This document shows, one piece after another, positions 38,727 through 50,494 of a stretch of DNA of 64,000 nt (positions are counted from its first letter, which is position 1; each line of letters begins with the position of its first letter). The stretch spans positions 1,426,001-1,490,000 of the forward strand of contig JAGYVD010000006.1 in the NCBI GenBank assembly GCA_021209875.1, written 5' to 3'. The notes beneath the pieces were generated by a model. The model was not told where the DNA came from, did no database searches, and saw only the letters and a list, made by a program, of their open reading frames with translations. Position numbers and translations under genes: made by a program. Origin of the DNA: Rosellinia necatrix (Eukaryota; Ascomycota; Sordariomycetes; Xylariales; Xylariaceae).

Positions 38727-39211
38727 AAATGAGGCAATAATCCGTCTCAGAATGTGAACGGTCATCCAACACCACTATTATCCATTATGCTGTGCTAGAA
38801 ATTTCATCTTTGCTGTTCTTGTACAGAATGAAGCAAATAAGTAGGTGTTGTAACATGGCGGAGGCATCAATCAATTAGTCATCGCTATCGTCTGTCAGAA
38901 ATGCATTTTTGACTCGTGATTTTGTATAAATACTGAACACGCTTTTTAATCCCATCGCAATCGTCCCACAGGAAGTGAGTCCATCCATGCATTCACCTTC
39001 TCTAAACCCCCTCCCCCACCCCCCCCCCCTTCCCCTTTCCCTCATACAGAACGCCGAGCAAAACAGAATATTTATATGCATTGGACTCGCACGGGACAGA
39101 GACCAAAACGTCCACAGCGTGCCTCTAAGACAATGCCGGGCCGCATACTACGCATCCCAACCGACCGCCCGCGCGGTTCCGCGCGTGACAACACACTACG
39201 TCGTGTCACGT
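38727..39211. other. convergent intergenic region
   Basis: This lies between the stops of the unknown gene and the CTR86-like gene. It contains a C-rich run at 39010-39030 and nothing else I can name. Confidence 0.5.
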
Positions 39212-42200
39212 CTAAATGAAATCCTCGTCCTCCGTTTCGTCAGCGTCCACGGGGTCGGTGCCGCCGGCGCCAGAAACGGTGAGGGCCAGGAGGTCGTTGA
39301 CAAGCTCCTCATTACGGCTCTTGTTCTCCTCAAGCCTACGGGCGAGGGCGGCGGCCTGGCTGCGGCTAGCAGCCAGGTTCGCCTCGAAGTTGAATGCCTC
39401 GACCCTGCTACTGCCGCCGCCGCTACCGCTGCTGCCGCTGCTACCGGCGCCGCTGTTACTACCGCTGCTGTTTTCGGGGACGGTGATGGCGGTGGCCGGG
39501 GCGCTGGCGCTGCGGACCTGGATCTTAACCTCGCCGGGGACGCCGTCGATGCGGACGGGCGCAGGCGGGCCGCCCGGCACGGCCTGGGGCCGGTTCTGGT
39601 TCGCGCTGATAAGGTTCTGCAGGAAGGCCGCGGCGTCGGGGGGACCCGTCCATGAGCCATTTGAGGCATAGCTGGGTGCGTTCCCGGCAGAAGCGGTTGT
39701 TGTCATCGTAGAGGCAACAGTTCAGTAGGGTCACAATACCGTTGTATTTCACAATCTGCAGCTGGACCGCCGGGTTGCCCGGGGAGCTTTGGCCGGGCGG
39801 CGGCTGCAACAGCGCGGCCAGGATAGAGAGGACCTGGCCCTTGATACCGGCCCATGGGAATTCGTGAGGGGGTTCGGATAGTGGCGGGGGCGGAGGCGGA
39901 GGGGGAGGAGGGGGGGTTGCTGGATGACGATGGTTGTGGCGCCGGCATGGAGATGGAGGCTGGCACGGCGGGATCACTGCGTCTATTGGTGGGTATCGGT
40001 GCCTTCTCGACAGCTAGGTCGAGAGCCTCTAGTAACTTGAGGAGGTCATACACAGCATCGTAATCAATGAGATGCTGACGTAAAGGATATATATCGGCGA
40101 TAGTATAGAGGAAATCCAAGAATTGGACGAGGCCGTCTTTAGCACGCTCGAGATCCCAATTATCAACAGGAAAGTCGGCAGGGTCAATGGATTCATTGCG
40201 GACCTCTCCTTGGATCCGCATCAGGGCGATGCACTCTGGTGCAATCCGGTGGCGGAAGATGGTATAGAAATCATGCAGCATACGGCTCAGTCGGAAATCA
40301 GGGTTTGCGAGACGGATTTCAGGGTCTCCCTTAGGGTCTGGATCTGGGTTGTAATTCTTGGAGGGGAGGAATGCGGTACGCGCTAAATAAGTTATCAGGC
40401 GTAACAGAACGGTTTGGGCAGGTGACATGATATCTTTGGGGCTCCTAACCGCTTCCCAAGCATGATGTATGAGACAGCTCTCGTGCAGCGCCTGGACGAT
40501 CTGGCTACTTATTTGGAAAATAAGAGACTGCTCGTCCTTCTCCCATACAGCGATGAACACAAGCATCTCTCGCAATAGATTTCTACCACACTCCGTGGCG
40601 AGCATTATGCGACAACGGGCCTGTTGCAGGCTTTCACTGTGGCGCGTGGGCCCAGATCCGACAGAGTCGAGGATGCACGCCTTGATAATCATGTGTAGAG
40701 CTTCTATTTGCTTAGGATCGAGGATATTTGGCACCTCGGTGAGGAGGCCCGTCATGGGGCCTTCGCCGTATGAGTCGTCGTCATCACCATCTTCCTCGAA
40801 CTCGTCATACTCAGGAGCGTAGTGTGGGGTGTCTTGTGGTGGTTGCCATTCCTGAATAGTAACATGGTCCGCGTGTGCTTCGATCCCCTCAGCCGGGTCG
40901 TCCGGCGACTCTGGCGGCGCATATCGTGACATCAGGTTCTCCTCACAAAGCCGTATTCGTTCATTAAGGATTTCTGTTGGGCACTGCGGATTGTCCATGT
41001 TCGTTGTATTTGGGAGACGAGACTGGGACCACCATGTGTCAAGTTCGTGCGAGACACGACCATATTGCCAATCTTGCGTGAACTTCTCTTTCGTGTCCGA
41101 ATTCCAGGTCGACGGTGTCTCGTCGGTGGCATCAGGATTCGAGTAGACAAAGGCGAGGTTATTCTGGTGTGGGAACCAGAGGTCAGGTTTCTCAGGGTCC
41201 CTTGACTTAAAGTATTCCTGGCAAATGGCAGCTGCGGGCCGACACATGACCGTGTTCCTCTTAATCCAGTTGCGCACCTCTTCCTGGAGACTCAGACACC
41301 GCGGAGATAAGGTTGACCCGACTATGTCGTATCGATCATCCTGTTCCGGATTTAAATCCACGTCAGGGGATTCGATGAAGACCCTGTACCAAAATGTCAT
41401 CTTATTCCGATCATTCTTAGCAATCCAGTTGTGTGCTTGTTGCAAAGACGTTACAAGAACCTTCTTATCTATACAAAGTTAGTTACTTCGCCAGGAAGAG
41501 CCATATGTAGACTACCTACAGAGCTCCGTAATGTCGTTTAGTTTTGCCCGTGAAGCGTCATCTTCTGGCATCTCACCGTCGATTCCCTTGCTCAGAACGT
41601 TTACGCATAGACAGATGGCTTCGATGACTTCGTGATCAAAATTAATAGTCGCCGACAAGTTCTGGGGTATCTCAGGATTCGTTGTGACGAGTAGGTTACG
41701 AGCAATATGCATGAGCTTATTCAGCGTATGCAACGCTTCCTTCAAAAGTACATAATTCTTAATTATGAGGGCGGTGACCTCGGGCGTAGTTATGTCGATG
41801 AACCTAGTGGCGACGAACGGCTCGGACCGTACGCCAAGGGACTTCTCATTGAGATCGCATATCGCAGCCGATATAGCCCTCCGTAGCCATATCCAGATTC
41901 GAAGGTTCTTGGACAGAACGTCTCTGCACCGCCGTTTGTGTGAGCAGGGCTACAACGCGCTCGCGCCCGGACACGCAGGGCAGTTCTTACCTGACGTCTT
42001 TGTATGTATGCGTTTTCTCATGTGTCTTGGATATCATGCTCATGACTTTCGCTATCGACTGGGGGCCCATGACGGGGGACTGCTGATAATGCCCCTCGAG
42101 GCAGACAAGCGCGGCGGCAAATGCACGCTCCTCGATGGAGTCCTGCTTCCACATGTGAGGCGGATCGGTATCCAGCCGTGCAGGGGACGCCATGGTGGGA

Positions 42201-42256
42201 GCTAGCAGGCCTTGGGCCACGAGTCGGATGAGAGCAGCCTGGTCAGTTTTGGTCAA
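39212..42256 (-). CDS. CTR86: ataxin-10 / CTR86-like armadillo-type protein, frame interrupted twice
   Basis: Exons 42256-41991, 41923-41520 and 41468-39212 (introns 67 and 51 nt) are supported by phase. Within the last exon the coding signal changes frame at the G7 run 39910-39916 and again at the G6 run 39638-39643 (C runs on the coding strand). Both changes are what one surplus C would produce. Allowing for them, the total is 975 codons including the stop. The helical-repeat body contains TEVPNILDPKQIEALHMI and DFLYTIADIYPLRQHLIDY. The ataxin-10 C-terminal domain runs from FPWAGIKGQVLSILAALL through IVKYNGIVTLLNCC and DDNNRFCRERTQLCLKWL, and ends just as the second shift occurs. The last ~120 residues are Ser/Gly-rich plus a short coiled region. 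Yeast Ctr86 is the namesake; its role is poorly defined. The interruptions may be sequencing errors in homopolymers or a real lesion. The start could alternatively be the internal ATG of MASPARL. Confidence 0.8.
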
Positions 42257-42322
42257 AGTCCACGGATGGTGACGGGTGGCGCTGTATTTTATATTGGTAT
42301 CGAGATAGCCGGTGCGGTGACT

Positions 42323-42403
42323 GGTGTGGTGGTGGCTGATGTGATGGTTGATGTAATGAATGATTGAAGTGATGATTGATGTGATGATTGATGTGATGCT
42401 CTG
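42323..42403. repeat. GATGTGAT/GATTGATGTGAT minisatellite
   Basis: Imperfect units of TGATGTGATGGT, TGATTGAAG and TGATTGATGTGA are repeated about seven times some 70 bases upstream of the CTR86-like start. Confidence 0.8.
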
Positions 42404-42719
42404 GCCCCGCCTACTGAGTACCTAGGTATGTTCATGGGATCATTGACCGCAAGTGAGGAATCTGATCCGCCTCGACATGGCGGGGCTCTCCGGATGGTGG
42501 GGTGAAGTGAACAACGCCGTCAACCTGTGGGTTGAAAAGATCATGAATGATTTCTAGCCCCGGTGCCGTGTGCTAACATCAATGTTTACGGTAATGCCTG
42601 CATTGCAAACCAAACAGCGCTAGCGAAAAGGAAGACGATGTATAAAAGGTAGTTCTTAAAAGGAAAGAGGCAACCTTGAAAATTCGTCGTTGATGTCAGA
42701 GTTTAAGAGTTTAAGCGGC

Positions 42720-42875
42720 CTGCTTCGGTAGGTAGGCACCAGTAAGTAGGCCTACCTAGGTACCTAGGAGGTAGGCTACTTAAGAACCTTCAATCCATAT
42801 CAATAACCCTCGGTAATCCAATAATTCCTCGCCTAGGATGGTTAGATAGGTACCTAACAGGTACACCTAACCAAC
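42720..42875. repeat. TACCTAGG / TAGGTAGG motif cluster
   Basis: GGTAGGTAGG, GGCCTACCTAGGTACCTA, GGAGGTAGG, TTAGATAGGTACCTAA and CAGGTACACC occur within about 150 bases. Confidence 0.7.
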
Positions 42876-43041
42876 AAGGGCTCCTGTTTATCTTGGTACA
42901 GGTGATTGGACTTCGACTCCCAAGGTTTATTCAAGGTGAATGATTTTATGATAATCTTATGAACCACTGCCTTAACAAGAAATATCGATCAAGTAATACC
43001 ATCCCATCCTTGAGCACACTTCCCAGCCCTTCGATTCCTTC

Positions 43042-45688
43042 TTATTTCACCGCCGGAACTGCCTTTCTACGACATAGTCTACTATTCTGCGATGGCAATA
43101 TGCCAAATACATACTCCGACATCTCGAAGTCTTCGGATCCAACGGCATTTTGTGCGTAGAAAACATCCCATGGATCAAGCTTCTTCTTCAGTTGGTATAA
43201 TCGTTCATACTTGTCCCCCCAGAAAGATTGTTGAAAGTTTGGCTCGATATAGTCCGACTCCGACAGATATGCACCGGATCCTGGACTCACAGATCGCCAT
43301 AGCGGACCCCAATCATACGTGAGAGTGCTACTCCAGATCTGAATCAATTCTGGGTACATACTGTATCCCCAATGAGGTCAGCATGCTTCTCACGGCTTGG
43401 CTTGAGTTGGGCCACGATTGTATACGAGGCGACAACCGACTTTGCAGGACAGAGGTGGGTGAGCGACGAGAAATACTATAGTATACATACTCTTGAGTCC
43501 ACATCACAGCATCTATAGCGTGTAAAACTGTATTCCTCCATGCGGGGTTGACGGCGCTATCCGGATACCCATCCTTGGGGTTTGGAGCAATATTGAAAGC
43601 GAGTACGTAACCGCCGCTGTCAACGACGTAGCGTATCGCCTCAAACGTTTCTGACAGCTTGTTCCGGTCTTCCCAATTCTCCTTTGGAAACAACCGACTC
43701 CCCGAACGCTGCAGGTTCGACCCCCATGGTTCGAGGGGGAAGCTCTCGTCCCACGCCTCGTAGAAATTGTCATATTCCTTATATACCGGATTCAGATCGA
43801 CGCCGATTATACGAGTGGCCTTCCAGAAAGGCGCGGTGATCTCCTCAAATTGGGTCTTGGTTAGGTTTGGTGCAAACCACGGCTGCATTGTCCACACGTA
43901 ATTCCCACTCAGGGCATTGAGGCTAAAATATGAGTACATGCCGGCGTCGGTATATGCAATAAAGTCTTCAAAATACTGCCAGTCATCCATCAGTCAGTAA
44001 TTACCGCAACTGCTAAGAGCTTTGTACGGCGTTCGGGGTATTAAGACGCGACGAACTCGGTGTCTTCTAAACGGACAAATAGGAGACCAAATCACCTACC
44101 GCCCTCAAAGTCTGCCAAAACTGGTCGACTAATACCTCATTTCCAGTTGACAATGTGAAAGTCATTGTAGTCACCGGTATTTTGGGGTATGCCTTGATAA
44201 CCATAGACGTGACAACCCCGAAGGTCGAACCTCCTCCTCCACGGAGAGCCCAAAAGAGGTCTGGATTAGATGTCTCGCTGGCAGTCAGGAACTCGCCATC
44301 TGCAGTAACAACTTCCATGGAAAGGACCTGAGTATGTTAGTTATGAAGTAGGCATTGTGGCCTCCTGAAACAAACTTGATCCGAACCCATGCCATATATG
44401 CTTGATAGGGGAGAATGTCCGCCGCCGAGGATATAGCCTCCAGTAATCCCGACTGTCTATGAGCGAGTGAGGTTATTAGCCGTCTTTCATATCAAAACAC
44501 TACCAAACGGTACCTTACCCGCCCTTCACCGCCGATGACAGTGACGTTAGCTTTGCGGGCAGCTTGGTAAGCTTCGAAAATTTGAACACCCGCTCCCATC
44601 TTAAAGGCCGAGCCTTTGTAGGAACCCTCTTCGTAAGCTTCGTAAAATCGAATATCTTTGAGGTTATGAGTCCAGAGCGACACTGCAACAAGTAGCGTTA
44701 GCTTTCGCTATCTTGACGAAAGGCAAAAAAGGGCAACATCCGGGATATAATCACGGTTCGACAGGCAGTTTTTATGTTTCAAGGCATCTAGAACAAGACA
44801 AGCCCAAAAAGCCCTTACAAGATCCAGCACCAGTTGATTTCGCTCCAAAGTCGTGACCGGTATTCTTGATGACAAGCCGAATATTCAGGTTTCTGGCCAA
44901 ATTGACAGCTAGTTGAATATGGGCAACAGTGGTAACATTTACGGATAGGGCAGGGTATGATCCGATGGTACAATGGGTTGCAAAAGGATTGACTACATTT
45001 GGCACGCAAGTTGTACCCTGGAAGAGGATTGCATTGATAGAAGTTGGGTCATTAGTGCTGTTATTGGTGTTAGCTTAGTATGTCCCACCAGGCGATACTA
45101 TGGTACTGAGTTTACTGGATATAGGAGTCGTTGAACCAATTCCTTGTAATTTCGGCACATTTTGCGCTGTCTTGGTTTTTGTAGTCTGGAAAACAAGGCG
45201 AAGCAAAAGGCTTGGTACGTATGAGAGAGCCACCAAGCAAGAGATCGAATACCGCAGTCGTGATCGTTCCAGGGAACATAACAGAATCGCCGGGGAAGTT
45301 CTTGCAGCTTTCTGGGGATCTGATCGGGGCCGTCAGATTTGGAAAAGCGAAGAGACCCGAGTTCGTCAGGCTCATATTAGTAAGGTTTGCTAAGACATCG
45401 TGGGTGAGCTGTCGAGTCTCTCCGGGAAAGAGATCTGCTGTCGAGTTGGAAGACGAAGCATCAAAGAGAGCATAAGCAGGCGCAACGGTGGACGCATCGG
45501 CAGCTTCAAGCACCCAGAAGGGCACTAAGTCAGCTTTCCTCTGATACGTGATATAATAGCACTGGCTCAGCGCGGGAGTCATGGAAAGACCAACGAAGAA
45601 TATGATTATTCACAATAATCGTCTGGGCCCATCCCCTTGCTAACAGTGCTAGCCCAAGGCTGATCCTGGCGAGAGTCCGAGACACCAT
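43042..45688 (-). CDS. secreted FAD-linked oxidase, berberine-bridge-enzyme (BBE) family
   Basis: Eight exons with matching phases give 678 residues: 45688-45614, 45561-45116, 45057-44819, 44682-44519, 44456-44376, 44327-44100, 43975-43491 and 43360-43042. Residues 1-22 form a signal peptide ([14 protein letters not shown] core). The FAD-binding PCMH fold shows [15 protein letters not shown], whose His is the usual 8-alpha flavin attachment site, then [30 protein letters not shown] (no Cys for a second flavin bond), and [19 protein letters not shown]. The C-terminal BBE motif is [19 protein letters not shown]. Many Asn-X-Ser/Thr sites support secretion. Family enzymes oxidise sugars, alkaloids and other secondary metabolites; the substrate cannot be told. 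No biosynthetic cluster surrounds it. The exon 3/4 (136 nt), 6/7 (124 nt) and 7/8 (130 nt) introns are longer than the rest, so these junctions are less certain. Confidence 0.87.
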
Positions 45689-46964
45689 GGCGAGCTATAC
45701 GGATAAGCGGCAACCTAATCAAGCTTCAGTCAGCTCCGGGGTCAACCGTGGCCCCAAGAACGCATTGGCAGGCTGCCAGATATTAAAGGAACCGACTCTC
45801 AGGTTCAAACCCACATTGGCCATGGCGGATGCCCCCTGAGACAAGCCCAGGCAACCCTCCGGAGCCAGGCTCAGACGGTCGGGTACGGAGACACGACAAC
45901 CTTGACTCCAAACGGCGGAGTTGGAGGCGAGGCTGGAAATTGCTGATGCATTGCATCGACGGGAATGCCAAGATTTCTATATCACGACTTTATTAGTGCA
46001 CATGATTAGCCGGGATGCAGAGTATCCAAGTTGCCGGCATTTGGGCGATGATCATCTCGTGACGCCCAGCTGGGTACGCTTCATATTGGCAATATAACGC
46101 TGCTTTTATCCTGCAATCTAGTAACGTAGCTGTGAGTGGGCATCTTAGTGGCTGGCTCCAGCAACCAAGTCGTGTGAACTCGTTATATTAGAATCTAGGT
46201 AGGTATTGAATGGCCCTTCGCAGTTCTAGGGTTGGCCTAGCGTATGTTAGTTAGTACATGCGTAGACTCCATTAGTTATTGTGGCCATAATACAGCCTAA
46301 GAGGGCTCCTAGCTGGTAATATGTTGGCGCTATAAATCAGGCATTGTTGCGACTGAACAGTGAAGTTGCGTAAATGATGGAAAATAAGTCCTACTCTAGG
46401 TAACTAGGTACTTAATCAACTAAGTAGTTGAATGGAAGTAACTAGTCACATGAGGAAGAAGCAAAAACACCATTTGGTAGTGGATGCTGCCAGCTGCCAA
46501 GCCGCAGGGACCTATAATGGGAACGTGCCTGTGAACGTGTCTGTGCTTCTTCGACGCGCTTTCTCGAGTTGCTGAATGGACCCATAATAGAGGGGTACAG
46601 GAGGGGGTGTGAGGTAAGGCAAAGACAGATATCGCAATGGAGGGGCACATCATCGTGCTAGCTAGCTACCTACCCATACCTTCCCTTGGAGCTTTTTACT
46701 AGAATTTTCTTGTTTTTTCATTGGCGTTTTTACTATTAGGTAAGTACTTACTCAATGCATCGCTACTGCCTGCCTGCCTGCCCGCCTGCCTCCCATTTAC
46801 CTAGTTATTAGTTAGCCTTAATACCTAGGTAGAGAGAGTCACTGGTAGTCAAAGATCCAAATTCTACTGCTTATGCTTATATTTCATCCTATATAGGTAG
46901 TGGCGGCGCAACTAGATATATTTTCCGACGTGCTTCATTAAGTTAACCACTGGAGGCAGCAACC
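45689..46964. other. divergent intergenic region (BBE oxidase / MTA phosphorylase)
   Basis: This holds the promoters of two divergent genes. TACCTAGG-type motifs occur near 46195, 46400, 46660 and 46820, and a TGCC tetramer run near 46770. Short frames at 45783-45971 and 46420-46653 show no recognisable protein. Confidence 0.5.
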
Positions 46965-48186
46965 ATGGCAGATCTTCCTCAGGCCTTTGATCGTACGTAC
47001 TCAGAGACCCCTATCCCAGATTTCTTTCTTGTCTTCCGTCCTTCCCCGTCCTTCCCCATCCTTCCCCATCCTTCCCGTCTCTCCCGCGTTTCCCCTTTTC
47101 TATCTACGCCCTAGCCGACATGGGCTCTGTTCTCTCACAATAACGTCACCATGGCACGCCGGCTGATGCGCGCCTCTCATGTATAGGACCGGTTAAGATC
47201 GCCGTTATCGGGGGCACAGGCCTCTACAAGATTGACGGCTATGTACCCATCGCGCGCGTGAATCCGCTCACGCCTTGGGGTTATCCATCAGCGCCGATCC
47301 TGGTCCTCGAGCACGGCGGGGTCCCGGTAGCGTTCCTGGCACGACACGGCGAGCACCACCAGATCGCACCACACGAAATCCCTGCGCGCGCCAACATCGC
47401 CGCCCTACGCTCGCTCGGCGTGCGCTGCGTCGTCAGCTTCTCTGCTGTTGGTTCCCTGCAGGAGGAGGTCCGCCCGATGGACTTCGTCGTCCCCGATCAG
47501 GTCATTGACCGCACCAAGGGCAACCGCCCCTTTACATTTTTCGAAGACGGCCTTGTCGGCCACGTCCCCTTCGCTGACCCTTATGATGCAAAAATCGCCG
47601 AGGTTGTCAAAAACTGCGCCCAGTCCATGCAGGGCGAGGGCGTCGTCCTGCATCCCAAGGGAACCGCCATTTGCATTGGTAAGTCGGACATAAATACGCA
47701 CATATAGACACACCTATATACCTATGCCCTTCACCAATCGGGCAAAATTCAACTAACACGTGTTGATTCCGCCATATAGAGGGCCCCCAATTCTCGACCC
47801 GTGCCGAATCGCACATGTACCGCTCCTGGGGCGGGTCAGTGATCAGTATGTCACTGCTACCAGAAGCGAAGCTCGCGCGCGAGGCAGAGCTGGCCTTCCA
47901 GGTGATCTGCATGGCGACTGACTACGACTGCTGGCGAGAGGGCGAAGGGGATGTGGACGTGGCCATGGTAATGGCGCGCATGGGTGGCAACGCCGAGAAT
48001 GCCCGTCGCCTTGTCGGGGCGGTCCTTGATGAGCTGGCGCGTCCCGAAAACGCCGACCTCGTCTCTGCTAAGCACCTTGAGGGAGCCTCTGTTGGCGCCG
48101 TTGCCTTCTGTACCAAACCTGCCGGCCGCAATCCCGAAGCCCTCAAGAAGGCCCAGTTCCTGTTCCCAGGCTTCTTGGAGGAGTAG
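46965..48186 (+). CDS. MEU1: S-methyl-5'-thioadenosine phosphorylase
   Basis: Three exons, 46965-46992, 47187-47678 and 47780-48186, encode 308 residues. The tiny first exon (MADLPQAFD plus one base) is separated by a 194-nt intron that contains a repeated CCTTCCCC pyrimidine tract. The protein belongs to the PNP/MTAP phosphorylase superfamily: phosphate-binding IGGTGLY at the N-terminus, FLARHGEHHQIAPHEIPAR, FSAVGSLQEEVRPMDFVVPD, EGPQFSTRAESHMY, and the nucleoside-binding SLLPEAKLAREAELAFQ and CMATDYDCW motifs. The enzyme splits methylthioadenosine into adenine and methylthioribose-1-phosphate in methionine salvage downstream of polyamine synthesis. TDYDCW with a preceding Met-rich strand is typical of MTAP rather than of purine nucleoside phosphorylases. 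Its length matches the family. Confidence 0.93.
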
Positions 48187-49199
48187 AGAGAACGGGAGCG
48201 GCTAGACGTGCCGTTCTTGGGATTCATTAAACGCCTAGTTCTCGCCAAATAATCGTCTAGATCGGTTATATGAACAAGCGAGCTATACGGCCAAATCCGG
48301 CGAGTACACATCAAGAAAGAGAAAAAGGAGAGGGAGGGAAAGGGACAGAGAAATGTGGAATATTTCCAATGAGTGAGTATGCTGCACTAAATAGTCGGCC
48401 ATCATATTCAACACCGGCTGTACGATATCGCCATTAGGTTGCTATCGGACACCATGGTTCTACCATTCATGTTACATGAGCACTTAGGTACCAGCACACG
48501 TCTTAAGTCAAACATGGAGTGTTTAGATAAATATGGGAGAAAGGATAATCCGAATAAACAAAGTGCCTGTTATCACACACCTGGATATATTTCCTTTTGC
48601 TTCTGATTCTTGGTTTTACCACTTTTGATCCAACACCAAAAAATTACTCTATCTATCCTAGGTACTTCATGTAAAAGGAGACGGTCAACAAAACGGTCAC
48701 GTTTTTACCGTTAACTGTAGCTGCAGGGATAACCCAGTGTAGGGCGATGTGGAAATAATCTTTTAGATTTATTATTACCGAACTGAATATTAAGTTTCTT
48801 ATAAATTATACATAATATTTTACCCATTTTTCTGGATTATTACCTACAATCTTTGACACAAAGCCTAGAGAATCCCTTTTGGCACAGTAAATGAATTATT
48901 AGGAGATACACAAGTGTCTAGGTATAGGTTGTGTTCAATAAAGGTAATAAAATAGTAATGTTTCTTTCTTTCTTTTTTGTATTTATTATAATCCTAGTGT
49001 CATATCATATGAATCAGTTATTAAATTCCAAAACCTCCTTCCCACACATTCCCTCACATTCCTAAATCTTCAGAAAAGACAACATGAACAACATGCCATG
49101 CTGTTCCTCATCACGTGGCCTCTATTCAACACGTTTATTAAAGAGGTATAAGTGAAGTGGTAGAGGGAATGACGTCCTCGGCGCATGAAAAGCGTTGAT
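48187..49199. other. AT-rich intergenic region
   Basis: About 1 kb downstream of the MTA phosphorylase is AT-rich with long A/T runs (48700-49020) and no open frame of note. It marks the start of the accessory-looking segment that runs to about 58.6 kb. Confidence 0.5.
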
Positions 49200-49575
49200 G
49201 CAATAATACTTCAAGTTATTTCCAAATTCAGAGATCGTGTTTTACCGGAAGCAGTGCGACAACAGGTGAGGGTACTTACAACGAAAAATATCCAGATGAA
49301 TAGACCTCCTTGTCCGAGTTCTACGAAATTCGAACCGAAAAATGACGTGACAAATATAAGCGGTATGAACAAGAAGCAAAGACGCGTGAGCTTAGCACGC
49401 CTTCGGCTTGCATAATCGCCCTTCGGGACTCATGAACTGCGGCGTTGTTCATGACTACCTGCATGCTATGATAGCAAAGTTCTGCTGGCTTTAATGCCCG
49501 ATTGAGCAAATATTCATAGTCTTGTCTTAAGGTCTGTTGAAGAACATCGACTTTTTTCTGTATTTTCCTGTTCAA
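49200..49575 (-). pseudogene. decayed C-terminus of a CorA-like Mg2+ transporter family protein
   Basis: The minus strand reads LQQTLRQDYEYLLNRAL, then MQVVMNNAAVHESRRAIMQA, which matches the helix that precedes the membrane segments in fungal CorA-like proteins. Immediately after AEGV the frame breaks. In the neighbouring frame the sequence continues KLTRLCFLFIPLIFVTSFFG, then SNFVELGQGGLFIWIFFVV, that is, the first membrane helix and pore-loop position. The signature Gly-Met-Asn is changed to Gly-Ser-Asn, and the second membrane helix degenerates before a stop near 49211. No N-terminal part is found upstream. I read this as a truncated, frameshifted gene relic, unlikely to be functional. 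An intron at the frameshift is not excluded but no good splice pair is seen. Confidence 0.65.
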
Positions 49576-49723
49576 CGTACTCAGTAGTCAGTATAAGGAG
49601 TCAGTCATGCGTCGTGATGATAGTCAAACTGTCCCGGATGCGCTGGGCGTGTCGATCTAGAATATACTGGGTGTAGAGTATATTGGAAAATGTTGGATGA
49701 TCTTGATATATTAGTTCAGAGTG

Positions 49724-50467
49724 ATGGAGCTCACCGAAGCATTGTGTTTCTTCCATGTTCAAAAACTAATTCTCGGAGTAGAGGCTAAACAAGAATATCT
49801 TTTCGAGGGTGTCTGTCGAATCGAGTTCTTTGACCGGTTTTGCACCGGATACGCAGAGTCCTCCGGGGATTTTACTTATGGTAGACCGGAGCAGCTAGAA
49901 ACCGCCGACAACATCCGTGTCGCTAATAATGAGATGGTGCTACCATGTCTTAGGACCGTAAGCGAGCCTCTGGTTGTGGGAAAGAATATCAATGCTATGG
50001 ATAAAGCGGGAGAGAGAAGGAACGTAGAAAACCTCTATATCTCTTTCCCTTTATTGGAGACCACTGGAAACGTGGTGATATACGGTGATCAACCCCTATT
50101 AACCCATGTGGCCGGGAATCTCAAGTTCACCCACATCGAGAAAATTAATGAAATCACCGTACATACGCTAGGGGATATCGACGGGGAACCCTACACCTTG
50201 AATAACAGAGGGCTGTTCCATATTGACTTTTCGAAACTAAGAAGCGTTGACCACGTTCTCATCCACGGCCCGGACATTGATGATGGGAGTTTCAAGACGA
50301 TTTCCTTTCCCGCCCTCCAGGCCGTTGGTTGCCTCCATCTTCGTTCCATAGTTTGCAAGTTTAACGATGCATCACTCAAATATATCCGAGAAATAGCAAA
50401 TCATTATTCTAGCTCTGACATCAATGTCAGCTATGACCCGGATATACCATCTACTAGCGAGGGATGA
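49724..50467 (+). CDS. orphan protein with receptor-L / beta-helix character
   Basis: An open frame of 247 residues starts at the ATG at 49724. I do not recognise a specific family. The middle and C-terminal parts show a regular beta-strand ladder spaced about 20-25 residues apart: VENLYISFPLLETTGNVVIY, then VAGNLKFTHIEKINEITV, GLFHIDFSKLRSVDHVLIHG, and ISFPALQAVGCLHLRSIV. This pattern (F-P-x-L near strand starts) resembles the receptor L-domain repeats of fungal Ecm33-type cell-wall proteins. Unlike them it has no signal peptide or GPI signal, so it may be a cytoplasmic relative or a 5'-truncated remnant. It sits between a transporter relic and the AAA ATPase, to which it is convergent with 27 bases between stops. 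Confidence 0.5.
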   Translation: MELTEALCFFHVQKLILGVEAKQEYLFEGVCRIEFFDRFCTGYAESSGDFTYGRPEQLETADNIRVANNEMVLPCLRTVSEPLVVGKNINAMDKAGERRNVENLYISFPLLETTGNVVIYGDQPLLTHVAGNLKFTHIEKINEITVHTLGDIDGEPYTLNNRGLFHIDFSKLRSVDHVLIHGPDIDDGSFKTISFPALQAVGCLHLRSIVCKFNDASLKYIREIANHYSSSDINVSYDPDIPSTSEG

Positions 50468-50494
50468 GCTCTATTCCATACCCAGTAGTCTACA

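Larger units (their letters stand above)
42257..43041. other. intergenic region upstream of the CTR86-like gene
   Basis: This tandem (minus, minus) gap contains a GATGTGAT-type minisatellite at 42323-42403 and dense TACCTAGG motifs at 42720-42870. It should include the promoter of the CTR86-like gene and the 3' end of the BBE oxidase transcript. Confidence 0.5.

Noticed and set aside
39216..39671. Plus-strand frames opposite the CTR86-like C-terminus
   Set aside because: They mirror the Ser/Gly/Ala-rich coding sequence of the minus strand; Leu/Ala runs are composition artefacts.
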